DNA from: Apostichopus californicus
Lineage: Eukaryota; Echinodermata; Holothuroidea; Aspidochirotida; Stichopodidae
DNA length: 24,499 bases
Direction: 5' to 3'
Assembly: GCA_020650975.1 (NCBI GenBank)
Contig: JAIPMN010137216.1
Span: 3,515-28,013, forward strand
The translations under genes were made by a program, and so were the position numbers. A model generated the notes under the pieces. The model had not been told where the DNA came from and searched no databases. It saw nothing but the letters and a program-made list of their open reading frames with translations. Shown here one piece after another: positions 21,201-24,499 of this stretch. Within the stretch, counting starts at the first letter, position 1. Each line of letters begins with the position of its first letter.

Positions 21201-23317
21201 CATCTCAAATGGGCTATCATTTTGTACGTGAATGGCTTCCTAAGTCTTGCGGCTCTACTAACTAGACTTTACTAGCTCTTTCAAAACATTGAGCATAACA
21301 ATTACAATAACAGGACAGTTCACTGGTTAAACTCCTGTTCAAGCCAAGAACTGAATTAGTTTCCTGTTTCATTAAGTAGTACCTTTGTGTTACAAATACA
21401 GTAACTGTAGGACACAATACATTAATGATCAGGGGAAGTGTTTGTATCACATCCTTGCACCTTTTTACAGTAAGCATGTATGCAAAAAGCAGGTTTCATC
21501 CAAATTGTATTGGATTAAATGCATAGTAGGCTTGACATTCCGGTCAGTTCCTACTTACAAACATTTTTTCCTTTTAAATGTGTAAGTTTGTTTTAAACTT
21601 TGTTCGTCTGCCCATACAGATAATAGATTTAGGTTAGGTGGGGCTTATTCGCAGGGCAGCCCTGCCAATAGCCAGACACAAACATCTTATTCGCAGGGCA
21701 GCCCTGCGAATAGCCGGACACAAGCATCTTATTCACAGGGCAGCCCTGCAAACAGCCGAACACAGACACCTTATTTGCAGGGCAGCCCTGCGAATAGCCA
21801 GACACATACACCTTATTCACAGGGCAGCCTTAGACTTGGTTAACGGCCTCAGTAACTTTTGGGGCTATTCGGGTTTGCTTTTTGGGCACCAGCTGTCTTT
21901 TGGAGAGTCTTAATTGGGAGCCCCTATATTTTGGGGAATTTATTGGCCTTTGGGAGTCCTATCTTAATGCTGCTAGTGATTGGTTTTGGGAGCCTTAAGA
22001 TCGAACCAGTCTAGCATTAGTACCGCCAACATAAAAAAATATCATCCCTCATTTTCACCTTTGTTTTTGCAGAGTGACTGCTCATTTGCATGTAAAGGTG
22101 TGGGGGGGGGGGAGTGTCACACCCGTGACCATATTGGCTTTAGGGCAATGTCGGCTTTTGGTGAATCCCAAGGTAAGCTCCCTTAAAATAAGCTTTTAAA
22201 TTTGAACTGCTGGGGTTCCAAAAATTAGCTTATGAAGTGGCTAAGACTATTTGGACCCAAAAGGTTGGCTTTATCAAGGCCCCTATGAACTGACTGGTAT
22301 CAATAGCAAAACCGGCCTTTCAAGCCCCTTTAATATGGCTTCAGTAGAACCTATCTTTGACGTTATGAGGCCATAAAGATTGGCATAATTGAGGACCCCA
22401 AAATTGACTTTTCAGAAGCCCTTTTTGCATCTCATAAATCTGGGACCCTTAACATATATGATATTTGATATCCCTGAAACTGGCTTTTGCCTCATACACA
22501 TTTTGAAATTGATATCAGTATGGGGACCCGAGAAATTTCCTAATGAGCCAGTTTCTTGGGGCCAACTGTTCCATCCTTTCATATTCTTAATCACTGCCTA
22601 CACCTAACGTTAGCATGCCTATAGGCAGTGGCAAACCATTGGTTAGTCCATTTAGTCTAGCCCAACAGTAACGCTTGCGACATGTACTTTAGGCTAAGCT
22701 ACCTATGTTAGAACTTACAGACTTAGGGCCTAGAGCCCTAGGGCTGAATCGTAAATTTAATGTGCAAATGCAATTAAGTTCTTCTTATGTCAGTCGGTTC
22801 AAAAACAATATTTTTCTAATAATTCATGACATTTAAAATGTAGCAGGAACATTTCTCCATAAAAAAAAAAACCGGCAAAGACGGTGAATCTGATTCTGAA
22901 ACTGAAAGAACTTCGGGTTTGAGGTCAAATGAATGAAGTCACATAAAAAATGATGTCATTGAAAGCCAATAATAAACCTATTTTCAAAATCGTCACAGCC
23001 CTGCGAATAAGGTGTCTGTGTATGTTATTCGTCGGGCTGCCCTGCGAATAATCACTTCGTTTAGGTTAATGTAAACAGGCATGGGCGATATGAATATGCC
23101 CTTTTTACTTAATTGTTACAAAATGCAATCGTGTTTAAAGTATCCTCAAATAGGAAATGACATAAGATGTGCTACTTACCTTCCCTCTGAAGGAACATTT
23201 CTTTAAATTTTGCTCTCTTTTGAGCAAAATCTTCTTCTTGGAGTTTCTTTTCGTGAAGAACATTGGTCAATGTGATCTTCAAATCGGTGATGGTTTTCTC
23301 CATCCCATCAATTTCTC
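159..23317 (-). CDS. RABEP1: Rabaptin (Rab GTPase-binding effector protein 1-like), 15 internal exons, both ends outside window
   Basis: Rabaptin is a cytosolic coiled-coil effector that binds Rab5-GTP and Rab4-GTP, pairs with the exchange factor Rabex-5, and promotes early-endosome fusion and recycling. Fifteen minus-strand exons (each listed separately) have GT-AG borders and compatible phases, and join into 686 codons with no stop. The joined protein follows human rabaptin-5 from its N-terminal coiled coil (QKRAKFKE) through EKSCRADLE, ANDQFLESQRL, VSETEW, CDLCSNYE and LQSENDSL, in that order and without gaps between neighbouring exons. The human protein is about 862 residues, so roughly 80% is present. 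The first exon with the start codon lies beyond 24499, and the C-terminal Rab5-binding coiled coil and stop lie before position 1. Vertebrates have RABEP1 and RABEP2; here the match is closer to RABEP1 in the VSETEW/CSNYE segment, but an unduplicated invertebrate rabaptin is equally consistent. No promoter is visible. Confidence 0.95.
261..1634 (-). other. Rabaptin intron between exons n and o
   Basis: A 1374-nt intron. Apart from the minisatellite at 497-872 it is plain AT-rich sequence with a T run near 1199 and an A/AT run at 1370-1388. No open frame resembling a known protein was found on either strand. Confidence 0.85.
497..872. repeat. 30-36 bp minisatellite, about 10 copies
   Basis: Degenerate tandem units of the form ACAGTTTTATAACACTATAC followed by AACATACCACAACACA. 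Some units drop the final 5-6 bases, so lengths alternate between about 30 and 36 bp. Copies begin at about 497, 533, 568, 604, 635 and onward. The last copy (about 836-872) is broken. Confidence 0.9.
1635..1673 (-). CDS. RABEP1: Rabaptin exon n (39-nt microexon)
   Basis: A 13-codon phase 0/0 microexon, MKLSKVRDEFYQE (residues 640-652), with a good acceptor (ctttccag) and donor gtaacgtt. Joined to the next exon it reads VRDEFYQEVKLLQSENDSL, matching SREQVSEELVRLQKDNDSL of human rabaptin-5 residue for residue in spacing. That alignment is the main reason for accepting so short an exon. Its size and phase make regulated skipping possible. Confidence 0.87.
1674..2614 (-). other. Rabaptin intron between exons m and n
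   Basis: A 941-nt intron. It holds a C-run (1985-2002) and the AT/AGCT-rich repeat at 2080-2287. The remainder is unremarkable. Confidence 0.85.
2080..2287. repeat. AGCTATTATA low-complexity array
   Basis: Irregular tandem repeats of TATAGCTATTATA/TTACAGCTATTA. The two ends mirror each other (AGCTAATAAGCTgTTATTACAGC at the left, ATTACAGCTAATAAGCT at the right). Because the core TATAGCTATA is itself a palindrome, the whole array can fold into hairpins. Confidence 0.85.
2615..2695 (-). CDS. RABEP1: Rabaptin exon m
   Basis: A 27-codon phase 0/0 exon with donor gtgagttg. It encodes KNMESEGILSKLQVEYNQLF and AGVHDQV (residues 613-639), aligning with ASEILLEELQQGLSQAKRDV of human rabaptin-5. Two AGs lie close together at the acceptor (tttag, then gtcag 5 nt later). 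Only the downstream one keeps the frame, and using the upstream one would shift it by 5 nt. The human protein has about 10 more residues (ISALVLRAQ) just before this point. Confidence 0.88.
2696..3367 (-). other. Rabaptin intron between exons l and m, with TATGCTAAT repeats
   Basis: A 672-nt intron. Three divergent blocks at about 3088-3110, 3205-3232 and 3308-3344 carry the motif ATATGCTAATTTATGCTAAT, spaced about 100-115 bp. They look like an old tandem repeat with unit near 110 bp. TATGCTAAT resembles an octamer-type POU site, but no function is implied. Confidence 0.7.
3368..3466 (-). CDS. RABEP1: Rabaptin exon l
   Basis: A 33-codon phase 0/0 exon with acceptor tctttcttctcag (a strong pyrimidine tract) and donor gtaaaaac. 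It encodes residues 580-612, ending QRQELEESLKNAAEDAQSQ, which aligns with DKQELEDFIKQSSEDSSHQ in human rabaptin-5. It is coiled coil in the Rabex-5-binding region. Confidence 0.95.
3467..3828 (-). other. Rabaptin intron between exons k and l
   Basis: A 362-nt intron with a C-tract at about 3660-3674. Nothing else is recognised. Confidence 0.85.
3829..3951 (-). CDS. RABEP1: Rabaptin exon k (CDLCSNYE exon)
   Basis: A 41-codon phase 0/0 exon with acceptor gaactgcag and donor gtatgtct. It encodes residues 539-579. ERVGVPCDLCSNYESQLVAI aligns with NKLGRRCDMCSNYEKQLQGI in human rabaptin-5. The paired cysteines (CxxC) followed by SNYE are preserved. The exon lies inside the region that forms the Rabex-5-binding parallel coiled coil in the human complex. 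Confidence 0.97.
3952..5101 (-). other. Rabaptin intron between exons j and k
   Basis: A 1150-nt intron. It contains the plus-strand LINE remnant at 4236-4636. The part at 4637-5101 shows no recognisable element. Confidence 0.85.
4236..4636 (+). mobile_element. 3' end of a CR1/L2-type non-LTR retrotransposon (remnant)
   Basis: The open frame encodes APVYLQELLQEYRPSRVL, then RTSTYGERCFARSAPQLWNT and LPLHLKT. This is the typical C-terminal tail of the reverse-transcriptase ORF of CR1/L2-like LINEs (pattern PxYLxxLL, YRPSRxLRSS, YGxRxFxxxAPxLWNxLP). The end of the frame is shifted, with FQKKLKTFLF appearing in another frame near 4470-4500. A short 3' UTR follows, with AAAGCGCTTTACAAATTCTT and an (ATT)n tail at about 4610-4636. 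The 5' part is missing. Confidence 0.85.
5102..5229 (-). CDS. RABEP1: Rabaptin exon j (VSETEW exon)
   Basis: A 128-nt exon, phase 1 in and phase 0 out, with acceptor ctctttcag and donor gtaagtta. It encodes residues 496-538. TPEREQMDQVIENVTSSLDD aligns with TPEQEETASLLSSVTQGMES of human rabaptin-5, and KRVVSETEWSKLQEE with YRLVSETEWNLLQKE. The SETEW core is a hallmark of the family and marks the start of the central coiled coil that recruits Rabex-5 in the human protein. Confidence 0.97.
5230..6337 (-). other. Rabaptin intron between exons i and j
   Basis: A 1108-nt intron. It has the 41-bp triplication at 5542-5663. From 5890 to 6170 the plus strand is strongly purine-rich (GAGGAGAGGAAGG-type), so the transcript is pyrimidine-rich there. 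No element or exon is recognised. Confidence 0.8.
5542..5663. repeat. 41-bp tandem repeat, 3 copies
   Basis: Units 5542-5582, 5583-5623 and 5624-5663 begin TTTCTCACTTTCATATTTCT. They differ at only a few bases and one indel near the end of each unit (TTTGCAAACC, TTTTCAAACC, ATTTCAAACC), so the expansion is recent. Confidence 0.97.
6338..6662 (-). CDS. RABEP1: Rabaptin exon i (Pro/Ser/Thr-rich linker)
   Basis: A 325-nt exon, phase 0 in and phase 1 out, with acceptor ttccacag and donor gtaacctg; the longest exon here. It encodes residues 388-496: a non-helical, low-charge segment (IQIPSPTQPPSPGQV, NNITSPAPNINP) followed by DELAKYKGAPMSTVVFGESA and an acidic stretch, then SLTGADIKAII leading back into conserved sequence. 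In human rabaptin-5 the equivalent linker carries the motif that binds the ears of GGA and AP-1 gamma adaptins (FGPLV) and a caspase-3 site. Neither is evident here; VVFGESA has an FG but lacks the usual following residues. The linker is shorter than in human. Confidence 0.93.
6663..7455 (-). other. Rabaptin intron between exons h and i
   Basis: A 793-nt AT-rich intron. It has a short (CAA)n microsatellite at 7306-7326 and no other recognisable element. Confidence 0.85.
7306..7326. repeat. (CAA)n microsatellite
   Basis: About six CAA units, followed by an A-rich run. Confidence 0.9.
7456..7724 (-). CDS. RABEP1: Rabaptin exon h (ANDQFLESQRL exon)
   Basis: A 269-nt exon with acceptor tggtctag and donor gtaaacgt, phase 1 in and phase 0 out. 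It encodes residues 298-387. The sequence VCEILEKEKSKLGALTQTWQ is followed by MANDQFLESQRLQMMDMRRL, then ESVLSEEQQRQVE and a very charged Glu/Gln/Arg coiled coil. It aligns closely with the human segment LKHTWQKANDQFLESQRLLMRDMQRMESVL, and this is the strongest single identification in the window. Codon use is more GC-rich than the flanking introns. This exon ends the N-terminal coiled-coil half. Confidence 0.98.
7725..8223 (-). other. Rabaptin intron between exons g and h
   Basis: A 499-nt AT-rich intron with an A-run at about 8010-8027. Nothing else is recognised. Confidence 0.85.
8224..8359 (-). CDS. RABEP1: Rabaptin exon g
   Basis: A 136-nt exon, phase 0 in and phase 1 out, with acceptor gattgacag and donor gtgagaaa. 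It encodes residues 253-298. VKEVTSLLDTEKSCRADLEL aligns with VKELNHYLEAEKSCRTDLEM in human rabaptin-5, including the invariant EKSCR-DLE core, followed by FVGVLQTKKD against YVAVLNTQKS. It is all helical coiled coil in the central part of the protein. Confidence 0.97.
8360..8895 (-). other. Rabaptin intron between exons f and g
   Basis: A 536-nt intron. A G-rich tract at about 8725-8750 (nine or more G, then GTAGGGGG) is the only notable feature. Confidence 0.85.
8896..8949 (-). CDS. RABEP1: Rabaptin exon f (54-nt small exon)
   Basis: An 18-codon exon, phase 0/0, with acceptor cataatag and donor gtgaaatt. It encodes KLQAKVEDFQRSKDPAEE (residues 235-252), corresponding to the DKIKELEASK segment of human rabaptin-5. 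The acceptor has a poor pyrimidine tract (tcataatag) and the donor lacks the usual +5 G, so this in-frame small exon is a reasonable candidate for alternative skipping. The call is supported by perfect phase with both flanking exons and by filling the expected gap in the alignment. Confidence 0.85.
9303..9655 (+). mobile_element. tRNA-derived SINE, copy 1
   Basis: A clear RNA polymerase III B box (GGTTCGAGCCC, 9332-9342) is followed by TTGGGCAAGGCACTTTATCT and ACCCAGGTGTATAAATGGGG. This is the kind of conserved central domain seen in several metazoan SINE superfamilies. The body extends to GCGCTATATAAGAATTGTTA and an ATT/T-rich tail. A good A box is not visible upstream, so this copy may be slightly 5' truncated. 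Its body is about 97% identical to the second copy at 19917-20182. It is not a tRNA gene: no cloverleaf acceptor stem can be drawn. Confidence 0.88.
10650..10880 (-). pseudogene. Three decayed tandem copies of the 3' end of rabaptin exon e
   Basis: On the minus strand, segments near 10880-10835, 10805-10750 and 10732-10680 each resemble the last part of exon e plus its donor (GAAAACAGACTATTACATAA, AAGTGGAG, gtgagtatcaac). Readings include KKRLLHSIVEVSIK, DENRLLHYSKVRLSIN and IKRLFHNIEVST, compared with EENRLLHNKVEVSIN in exon e. Spacing is about 80-90 bp. Donor GTs are lost or altered and indels break the frames, so these look like dead partial exon duplicates. Confidence 0.65.
10888..11051. 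mobile_element. Foldback hairpin element (MITE-like)
   Basis: Two arms of about 73-77 bp are inverted copies of one another: ACAAATAATGAATGGT at the left, GTTGAAAGATG and TTCCATTCAAC inside, and their complements at the right. The 13-bp loop (10961-10973) is GAGGCGCAGCCGA. A few mismatches and small indels are present. It has no coding capacity and no clear target-site duplication. Confidence 0.85.
11292..11534. mobile_element. 243-bp MITE with TTAA target-site duplication
   Basis: Terminal inverted repeats of 24 bp (11292-11315 and 11511-11534) agree at 21 positions. Both start AGGTA, share CTGTAT and end GGCCCCAAAT. Each end abuts TTAA (11288-11291, 11535-11538), the duplication expected of piggyBac-type transposition. 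There is no transposase, so it is non-autonomous. Confidence 0.8.
11822..12474 (+). mobile_element. 3' end of a CR1/L2-type LINE with (ATT)n tail
   Basis: One frame reads YKILLITYKALKGMAPIFIS, DLLALYKPSRVL. After a frameshift near 11960-12010, another reads YAYASADLWNKLPANIRHAP, SLGIFKSKLKTHLFRLHFYD. This is the conserved C-terminal tail of LINE reverse-transcriptase ORFs. An approximately 300-bp T-rich 3' UTR follows, ending TTGTAAAGCGCTTTGAAGCC, GCGCTATATAAG and an (ATT)n tail at 12458-12474. The tail ends 16 bp from the splice donor of exon e, on the opposite strand to the gene. Confidence 0.88.
12490..12612 (-). CDS. RABEP1: Rabaptin exon e
   Basis: A 123-nt exon (41 codons), phase 0 at both ends, with acceptor tcaattgcag and donor gtgagtat. 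It encodes residues 194-234. AQQHSEMMKSVVIPLEDELK aligns with AQEDAEKLRSVVMPMEKEIA in human rabaptin-5, one of the best preserved parts of the N-terminal half. The exon continues as coiled coil ending LLHNKVE. Because it is phase 0/0 and a multiple of three, it could be skipped or duplicated without frameshift. Three decayed copies of its last 45 or so bases plus donor are found 1.6 kb further along the intron (10650-10880). A LINE tail ends only 16 bp from its donor. Confidence 0.96.
13150..13970. repeat. Tandem 234-bp duplication, second copy interrupted by a foldback insertion
   Basis: Copy 1 is about 13150-13383. Copy 2 begins at 13384 (CTAGTTTCCTTTAGAATAAG), breaks near 13470, and resumes near 13846 with GTGCAAATTTCCTGTTGAGC and CTTACAGTTAAACCTAACTG, shared with copy 1 at 13246-13290. 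The roughly 375 bp between is listed separately. Confidence 0.85.
13471..13845. mobile_element. Foldback-type insertion inside the 234-bp duplication
   Basis: The motif AAATTGTCCCAAC occurs at 13497-13509 and 13749-13761, and its complement GTTGGGACAATTT at 13568-13580. An inner inverted repeat pairs 13620-13646 (ending GTATTGTCAGTA) with 13698-13723 (starting TACTGACAATAC). The arms from about 13563 to 13646 and 13698 to 13790 form one long imperfect hairpin. The exact ends and target-site duplication are unclear. Confidence 0.7.
15318..16330. repeat. 15-bp minisatellite (about 67 units) with higher-order structure
   Basis: The unit is CCTGTCACTCCAGAC, with variants CCCGGTCACTCAAGAC, CCATGTCACTCCAGAC and CCCTGTCACCCTGTCAC (a short extra part-unit). 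A longer block containing TTGTCNCTCCAGACC, three CCATG units, CACCCAAGACA and CCAGATCCTGTCACTC recurs at about 15541, 15870 and 16065, so sets of units were copied together. The unit is a multiple of three and has no stop in most frames, which produces long open frames on both strands (DPVTP, SLQTL, RPCHS repeats). These change phase at indels and are not genes. Confidence 0.97.
16456..16591 (-). CDS. RABEP1: Rabaptin exon d
   Basis: A 136-nt exon with acceptor ccttcacag and donor gtgagtat. It starts in phase 2 (AG|G gives Arg) and ends in phase 0. It encodes residues 148-193: a basic stretch, RFSGFRRTIRDVASRGG, then SLSPAKED, and then the coiled-coil restart IEQENLEKSMEL. The end aligns with EEENLENEMKKA in human rabaptin-5. 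The basic Ser/Gly/Arg-rich segment is longer and more polar than the human sequence at this place. It may be a phosphorylatable hinge (SLSP), but that is inference. Confidence 0.9.
16609..16648. repeat. (CAAT)n/(AATC)n microsatellite
   Basis: Imperfect AATC repeats beginning about 18 bp from the acceptor side of exon d. Confidence 0.88.
16672..17175 (+). mobile_element. 3' end of a CR1/L2-type LINE (remnant)
   Basis: Fragments in successive frames read VSPAYIRDLLA, LLVVPKTVSTKNYGDRA, a stop, then VAAPKLWNDLPHDIKTAKSL, AIFKKNF, ending in a stop at about 16878-16880. Together they match the C-terminal tail of LINE reverse-transcriptase ORFs. A T-rich 3' UTR follows, ending GGCCCTATATTAAGAACTTA with an ATT-rich tail. 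The stop codon and frameshift show it is dead. Confidence 0.85.
17548..17680 (-). CDS. RABEP1: Rabaptin exon c
   Basis: A 133-nt exon with acceptor ccttctag and donor gtgggtat, phase 1 in and phase 2 out. It encodes residues 104-148, including AYQVERMRLLDLMETMTQEL and ELRSQDRKPDA. Direct similarity to human rabaptin-5 is weak here; the position corresponds to the YEHQFHLRLEQERTQWAQ region. Assignment rests on the strict phase match with both neighbours, the open frame, the helical heptad pattern and the consensus splice sites. A duplicated GU-rich tract lies directly upstream of its acceptor (17681-17760). Confidence 0.88.
17684..17760. repeat. Duplicated AGGAATAAACACACACATAC segment at a splice acceptor
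   Basis: Two about 38-bp copies (AGGAGGAATAAACACACACA... and AGAGGAATAAACACACACAC...), each ending ACACATTATGG, lie directly upstream of the acceptor of exon c. In the transcript they form a GU-rich tract with a duplicated pyrimidine run (UUAUUCCUCUUUCUA). Confidence 0.93.
18546..18560. promoter_or_regulatory. Overlapping E-box/CLEAR-like and CRE-like site
   Basis: GGCACGTGACGTCGC contains the E-box CACGTG extended to CACGTGAC (similar to the CLEAR motif GTCACGTGAC) overlapping TGACGTCG (CRE-like). It lies in an intronic region richer in CpG than its surroundings. Binding is not shown by sequence alone. Confidence 0.3.
19020..19100. repeat. Clustered GGTTAAACGGTTA direct and inverted motifs
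   Basis: CGGTTAAACGGTTA occurs at 19027-19040 and 19059-19072, with TTAACCGG and TAACCGTTA as inverted forms nearby. The block ends in GGTCACACCCTTATG, which looks like a DNA-transposon terminus (its complement CATAAGGGTGTGACC is of hAT type). It is probably a transposon end relic. Confidence 0.5.
19639..19812 (-). CDS. RABEP1: Rabaptin exon b
   Basis: A 174-nt exon with acceptor tttttacag and donor gtaggtgg, phase 1 in and phase 1 out. The split codon with exon a gives Asp. It encodes partial-protein residues 46-104. The motif ESTKQEEIEDMKRKCDEEV aligns with SENTKQEAIDEVKRQWREEV in human rabaptin-5, and SLQKVM matches SLQAVM. The whole exon is predicted helical coiled coil, apart from a short run of four alanines (KAAAAVIE). 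It belongs to the N-terminal Rab4-binding half. The neighbouring intron carries a SINE fragment about 100 bp upstream of the acceptor. Confidence 0.95.
19917..20182 (+). mobile_element. tRNA-derived SINE, 5'-truncated copy 2
   Basis: It starts inside the element at CACCCAGGTGTATAAATGGG and follows copy 1 (9403-9650) with about eight substitutions over some 245 bp. It ends GCGCTATATAAGAACTGTTA, then a clean (ATT)n tail to 20182. The tRNA-like head and B box are missing. It lies about 105 bp upstream of the acceptor of exon b, in antisense orientation to the gene. Confidence 0.92.
21644..21833. repeat. 42-bp palindromic tandem array, 4.5 copies
   Basis: Units start at 21644, 21686, 21728, 21770 and 21812, exactly 42 bp apart. 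Each holds an inverted repeat: ATTCGCAGGGC, one central base, then GCCCTGCGAAT (perfect at 21689-21711, one or more changes in the others). It is followed by AGCCAGACACAAACATC or similar. Confidence 0.97.
22993..23051. repeat. Inverted partner of the 42-bp array
   Basis: CAGCCCTGCGAATAAGGTGT, then TATGTTATTCGTCGGGCTGC and CCTGCGAATAA, are the 42-bp unit in reverse orientation, about 1.2 kb from the main array. They could be the other end of one element. Confidence 0.85.
23180..23317 (-). CDS. RABEP1: Rabaptin exon a (most N-terminal exon in window)
   Basis: The exon is bounded by an acceptor reading ttcacag and a donor reading gtaagtag. Two leading bases complete a codon from the missing upstream exon, and the last base leaves phase 1. 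It encodes residues 1-46 of the partial protein, a charged heptad-like helix ending in DFAQKRAKFKEMFLQRE. This matches the QKRAKFKE segment near residue 45 of human rabaptin-5 and lies in the N-terminal coiled coil that binds Rab4 in the human protein. An internal ATG (GGG ATG GAG) is in frame. It is unlikely to be the main start, because coding sequence with family similarity continues 5' of it up to a good acceptor site. Confidence 0.93.
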
Positions 23318-23974
23318 CTGTGAAGATGGAAATGGTTTACTTATCTAAGGTGGGCAGCCACTTACTTGATTTTCGGGCAAAGTGCGGGTGATATTTTACT
23401 TTATTTACTCCATCATCAGTTTATAATAAAGATATTACTCTTGGTTATTTTACTGATAGGATGCAAGTGTGCAGTGCTTATTAAACGGATTGTCGGGTAA
23501 ATAAGCACAGCTAACTGTGCAATGCTTATATATTTAATTAAGTGATGGTCAGGAATATTAGCATTGCAGCTTTGCTTAAAGAATCGATCATCAAGAGATA
23601 CATATAGCGAGTCACACTAGTGATCTTTTCTGATCTTTCAGGTTGTCAATGGTCAGAGAAAGAAATTCATGTGGGATTACAATTACACAATCACTGGCAT
23701 TCAACACTTTTGCAGTCACTTATGGAACACACCAAGACACTTTCCTCGTGCAAATTCTGTACTTTTTGTTGCAATATGATAGTTTGTCAAAGGTACAGGC
23801 CATAATTCCATGATCAAAATGCAATTACTATCAGAACTATGCAACAAAAGCTAGGCTAGCCTACATCATGATGACATGCAATTTGGTTTCAATTATAATC
23901 TTTGGATTGTGCATGACACGCGTCATTGTGCGCACAAGCATTGAAATAAGTATATTCTTGCATGGCTTGAAGCA

Positions 23975-24070
23975 AGGGCGGCAGAACCGGGGGGGCACAG
24001 GGGGCACGTGCCCCCCCACTTTTCCTCAGGTTAAAAATGTGCCCTTTTTCTACATAAAAATATTCTACAT
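23975..24070. repeat. G/C-tract palindrome repeat (GGGGCACGTGCCCC)
   Basis: A G-run at 23988-23996 is followed by the perfect palindrome GGGGCACGTGCCCC (24001-24014), a C-run, and TTAAAAATGTGCCCTTTTTC. Blocks of this build are commonly dispersed repeats in invertebrate genomes; the family is not identified. Confidence 0.5.
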
Positions 24071-24139
24071 AAAAAAGAGTTTACAAAGCGAAACCCAAGT
24101 CGAATGAAATATTTCGGGAAGTTTTAAATGTTTACTACC

Positions 24140-24499
24140 ATAGGCGTAGGAGCCCAATTTGATTTGGGGGGCTGTAACGACTTGCCCGAATATATTCCCA
24201 AAATTTTTCGCGCGCTACGCGCGCGCTCAACATGTTAATATGCATATCATATAGGCATGCATCGGTTATTACATCGCATGCCAATAACATACAATCATTT
24301 GCCATGTTATTACCCTTCCATATTGGGTATAATTATTGGGAAAGTCGTTACAATAATAATGATGATAATAATATCAGTTTAACCATTGAAAAACACATAG
24401 CAAATTATTTTTCTCTCAGTAGGTGCCCGAAAAATTCTCAGCATATTGCCGAATTTTCAAAAAAAATATTGTTTGGGGGCTGCAGCCCCCCCCCCCCCG
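24140..24499. repeat. Dispersed-repeat-like block with GC palindromes, incomplete at window end
   Basis: It begins TAGGCGTAGGAGCCCAATTT. It contains the CGCGCGC-TA-CGCGCGCG palindrome (24209-24226) and the perfect palindrome GGGGGCTGCAGCCCCC (24475-24490) running into a C-tract at the window edge. GTCGTTAC/GTAACGAC sit in inverted orientation (24173-24181, 24344-24351). It looks like a non-autonomous DNA transposon, but the ends are not resolved. Confidence 0.5.

Larger units (their letters stand above)
19813..23179 (-). other. Rabaptin intron between exons a and b
   Basis: A 3367-nt intron. It contains a truncated SINE (19917-20182) and the palindromic array with its partner cluster (21644-23051). 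The stretch 20190-21600 shows no recognised element; an open frame at 20799-21008 (minus) has no identifiable domain. G-tracts lie at 20630-20645 and 22101-22112. Confidence 0.85.
23318..24499 (-). other. Rabaptin intron 5' of exon a (runs off window)
   Basis: At least 1182 nt. The part 23318-23960 is unremarkable. The rest contains two repeat-like blocks listed separately. The first coding exon and promoter are not seen. Confidence 0.8.

Overview
This is animal nuclear DNA. One long gene with many introns runs on the minus strand, split by GT-AG introns full of SINE, LINE and DNA-transposon debris, minisatellites and homopolymer tracts. The gene encodes rabaptin (RABEP1-like), the coiled-coil effector of Rab5 and Rab4 on early endosomes. 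The base composition, intron sizes and repeat types (a tRNA-derived SINE, CR1/L2-type LINE ends, TTAA-flanked MITE, many 15-45 bp tandem arrays) suggest a marine invertebrate, most likely a deuterostome such as an echinoderm. The species cannot be fixed from the sequence alone.

Layout. Fifteen consecutive internal coding exons are recognised between 23317 and 159, in minus-strand order. All have consensus splice sites, and the reading phase is preserved across all 14 internal junctions, giving 686 continuous codons with no stop. They align in order with human rabaptin-5 from near its N-terminus (KRAKFKE region) to the xxLQxxNDSL region in its C-terminal third. The start codon and first exon lie beyond base 24499. 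The C-terminal Rab5-binding coiled coil and the stop lie before base 1. The encoded part covers the N-terminal coiled coil (Rab4-binding region in the human protein), a long central coiled coil, a Pro/Ser/Thr-rich linker, and the conserved SETEW / CxxCSNYE segment that starts the Rabex-5-binding coiled coil.

Introns. The four largest (8950-12489, 12613-16455, 17681-19638, 19813-23179) hold most of the repeats. These include two about 97% identical SINE copies, 3' ends of LINEs at 11822-12474 and 16672-17175 (a third lies at 4236-4636), a foldback hairpin at 10888-11051, a TTAA-flanked MITE at 11292-11534, a split 234-bp duplication at 13150-13970, a 1-kb 15-bp minisatellite at 15318-16330, and a 42-bp palindromic array at 21644-21833 with inverted partners at 22993-23051. 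Three decayed copies of the 3' end of one rabaptin exon lie at about 10650-10880.

There is no sign of a second protein-coding gene, an RNA gene, an operon, CRISPR or a new defence-type system. The long open frames at 15227-16341 come from a 15-bp repeat. The most interesting points are the exon relics, the palindromic array with inverted ends, the minisatellite and the structure of the small transposons.
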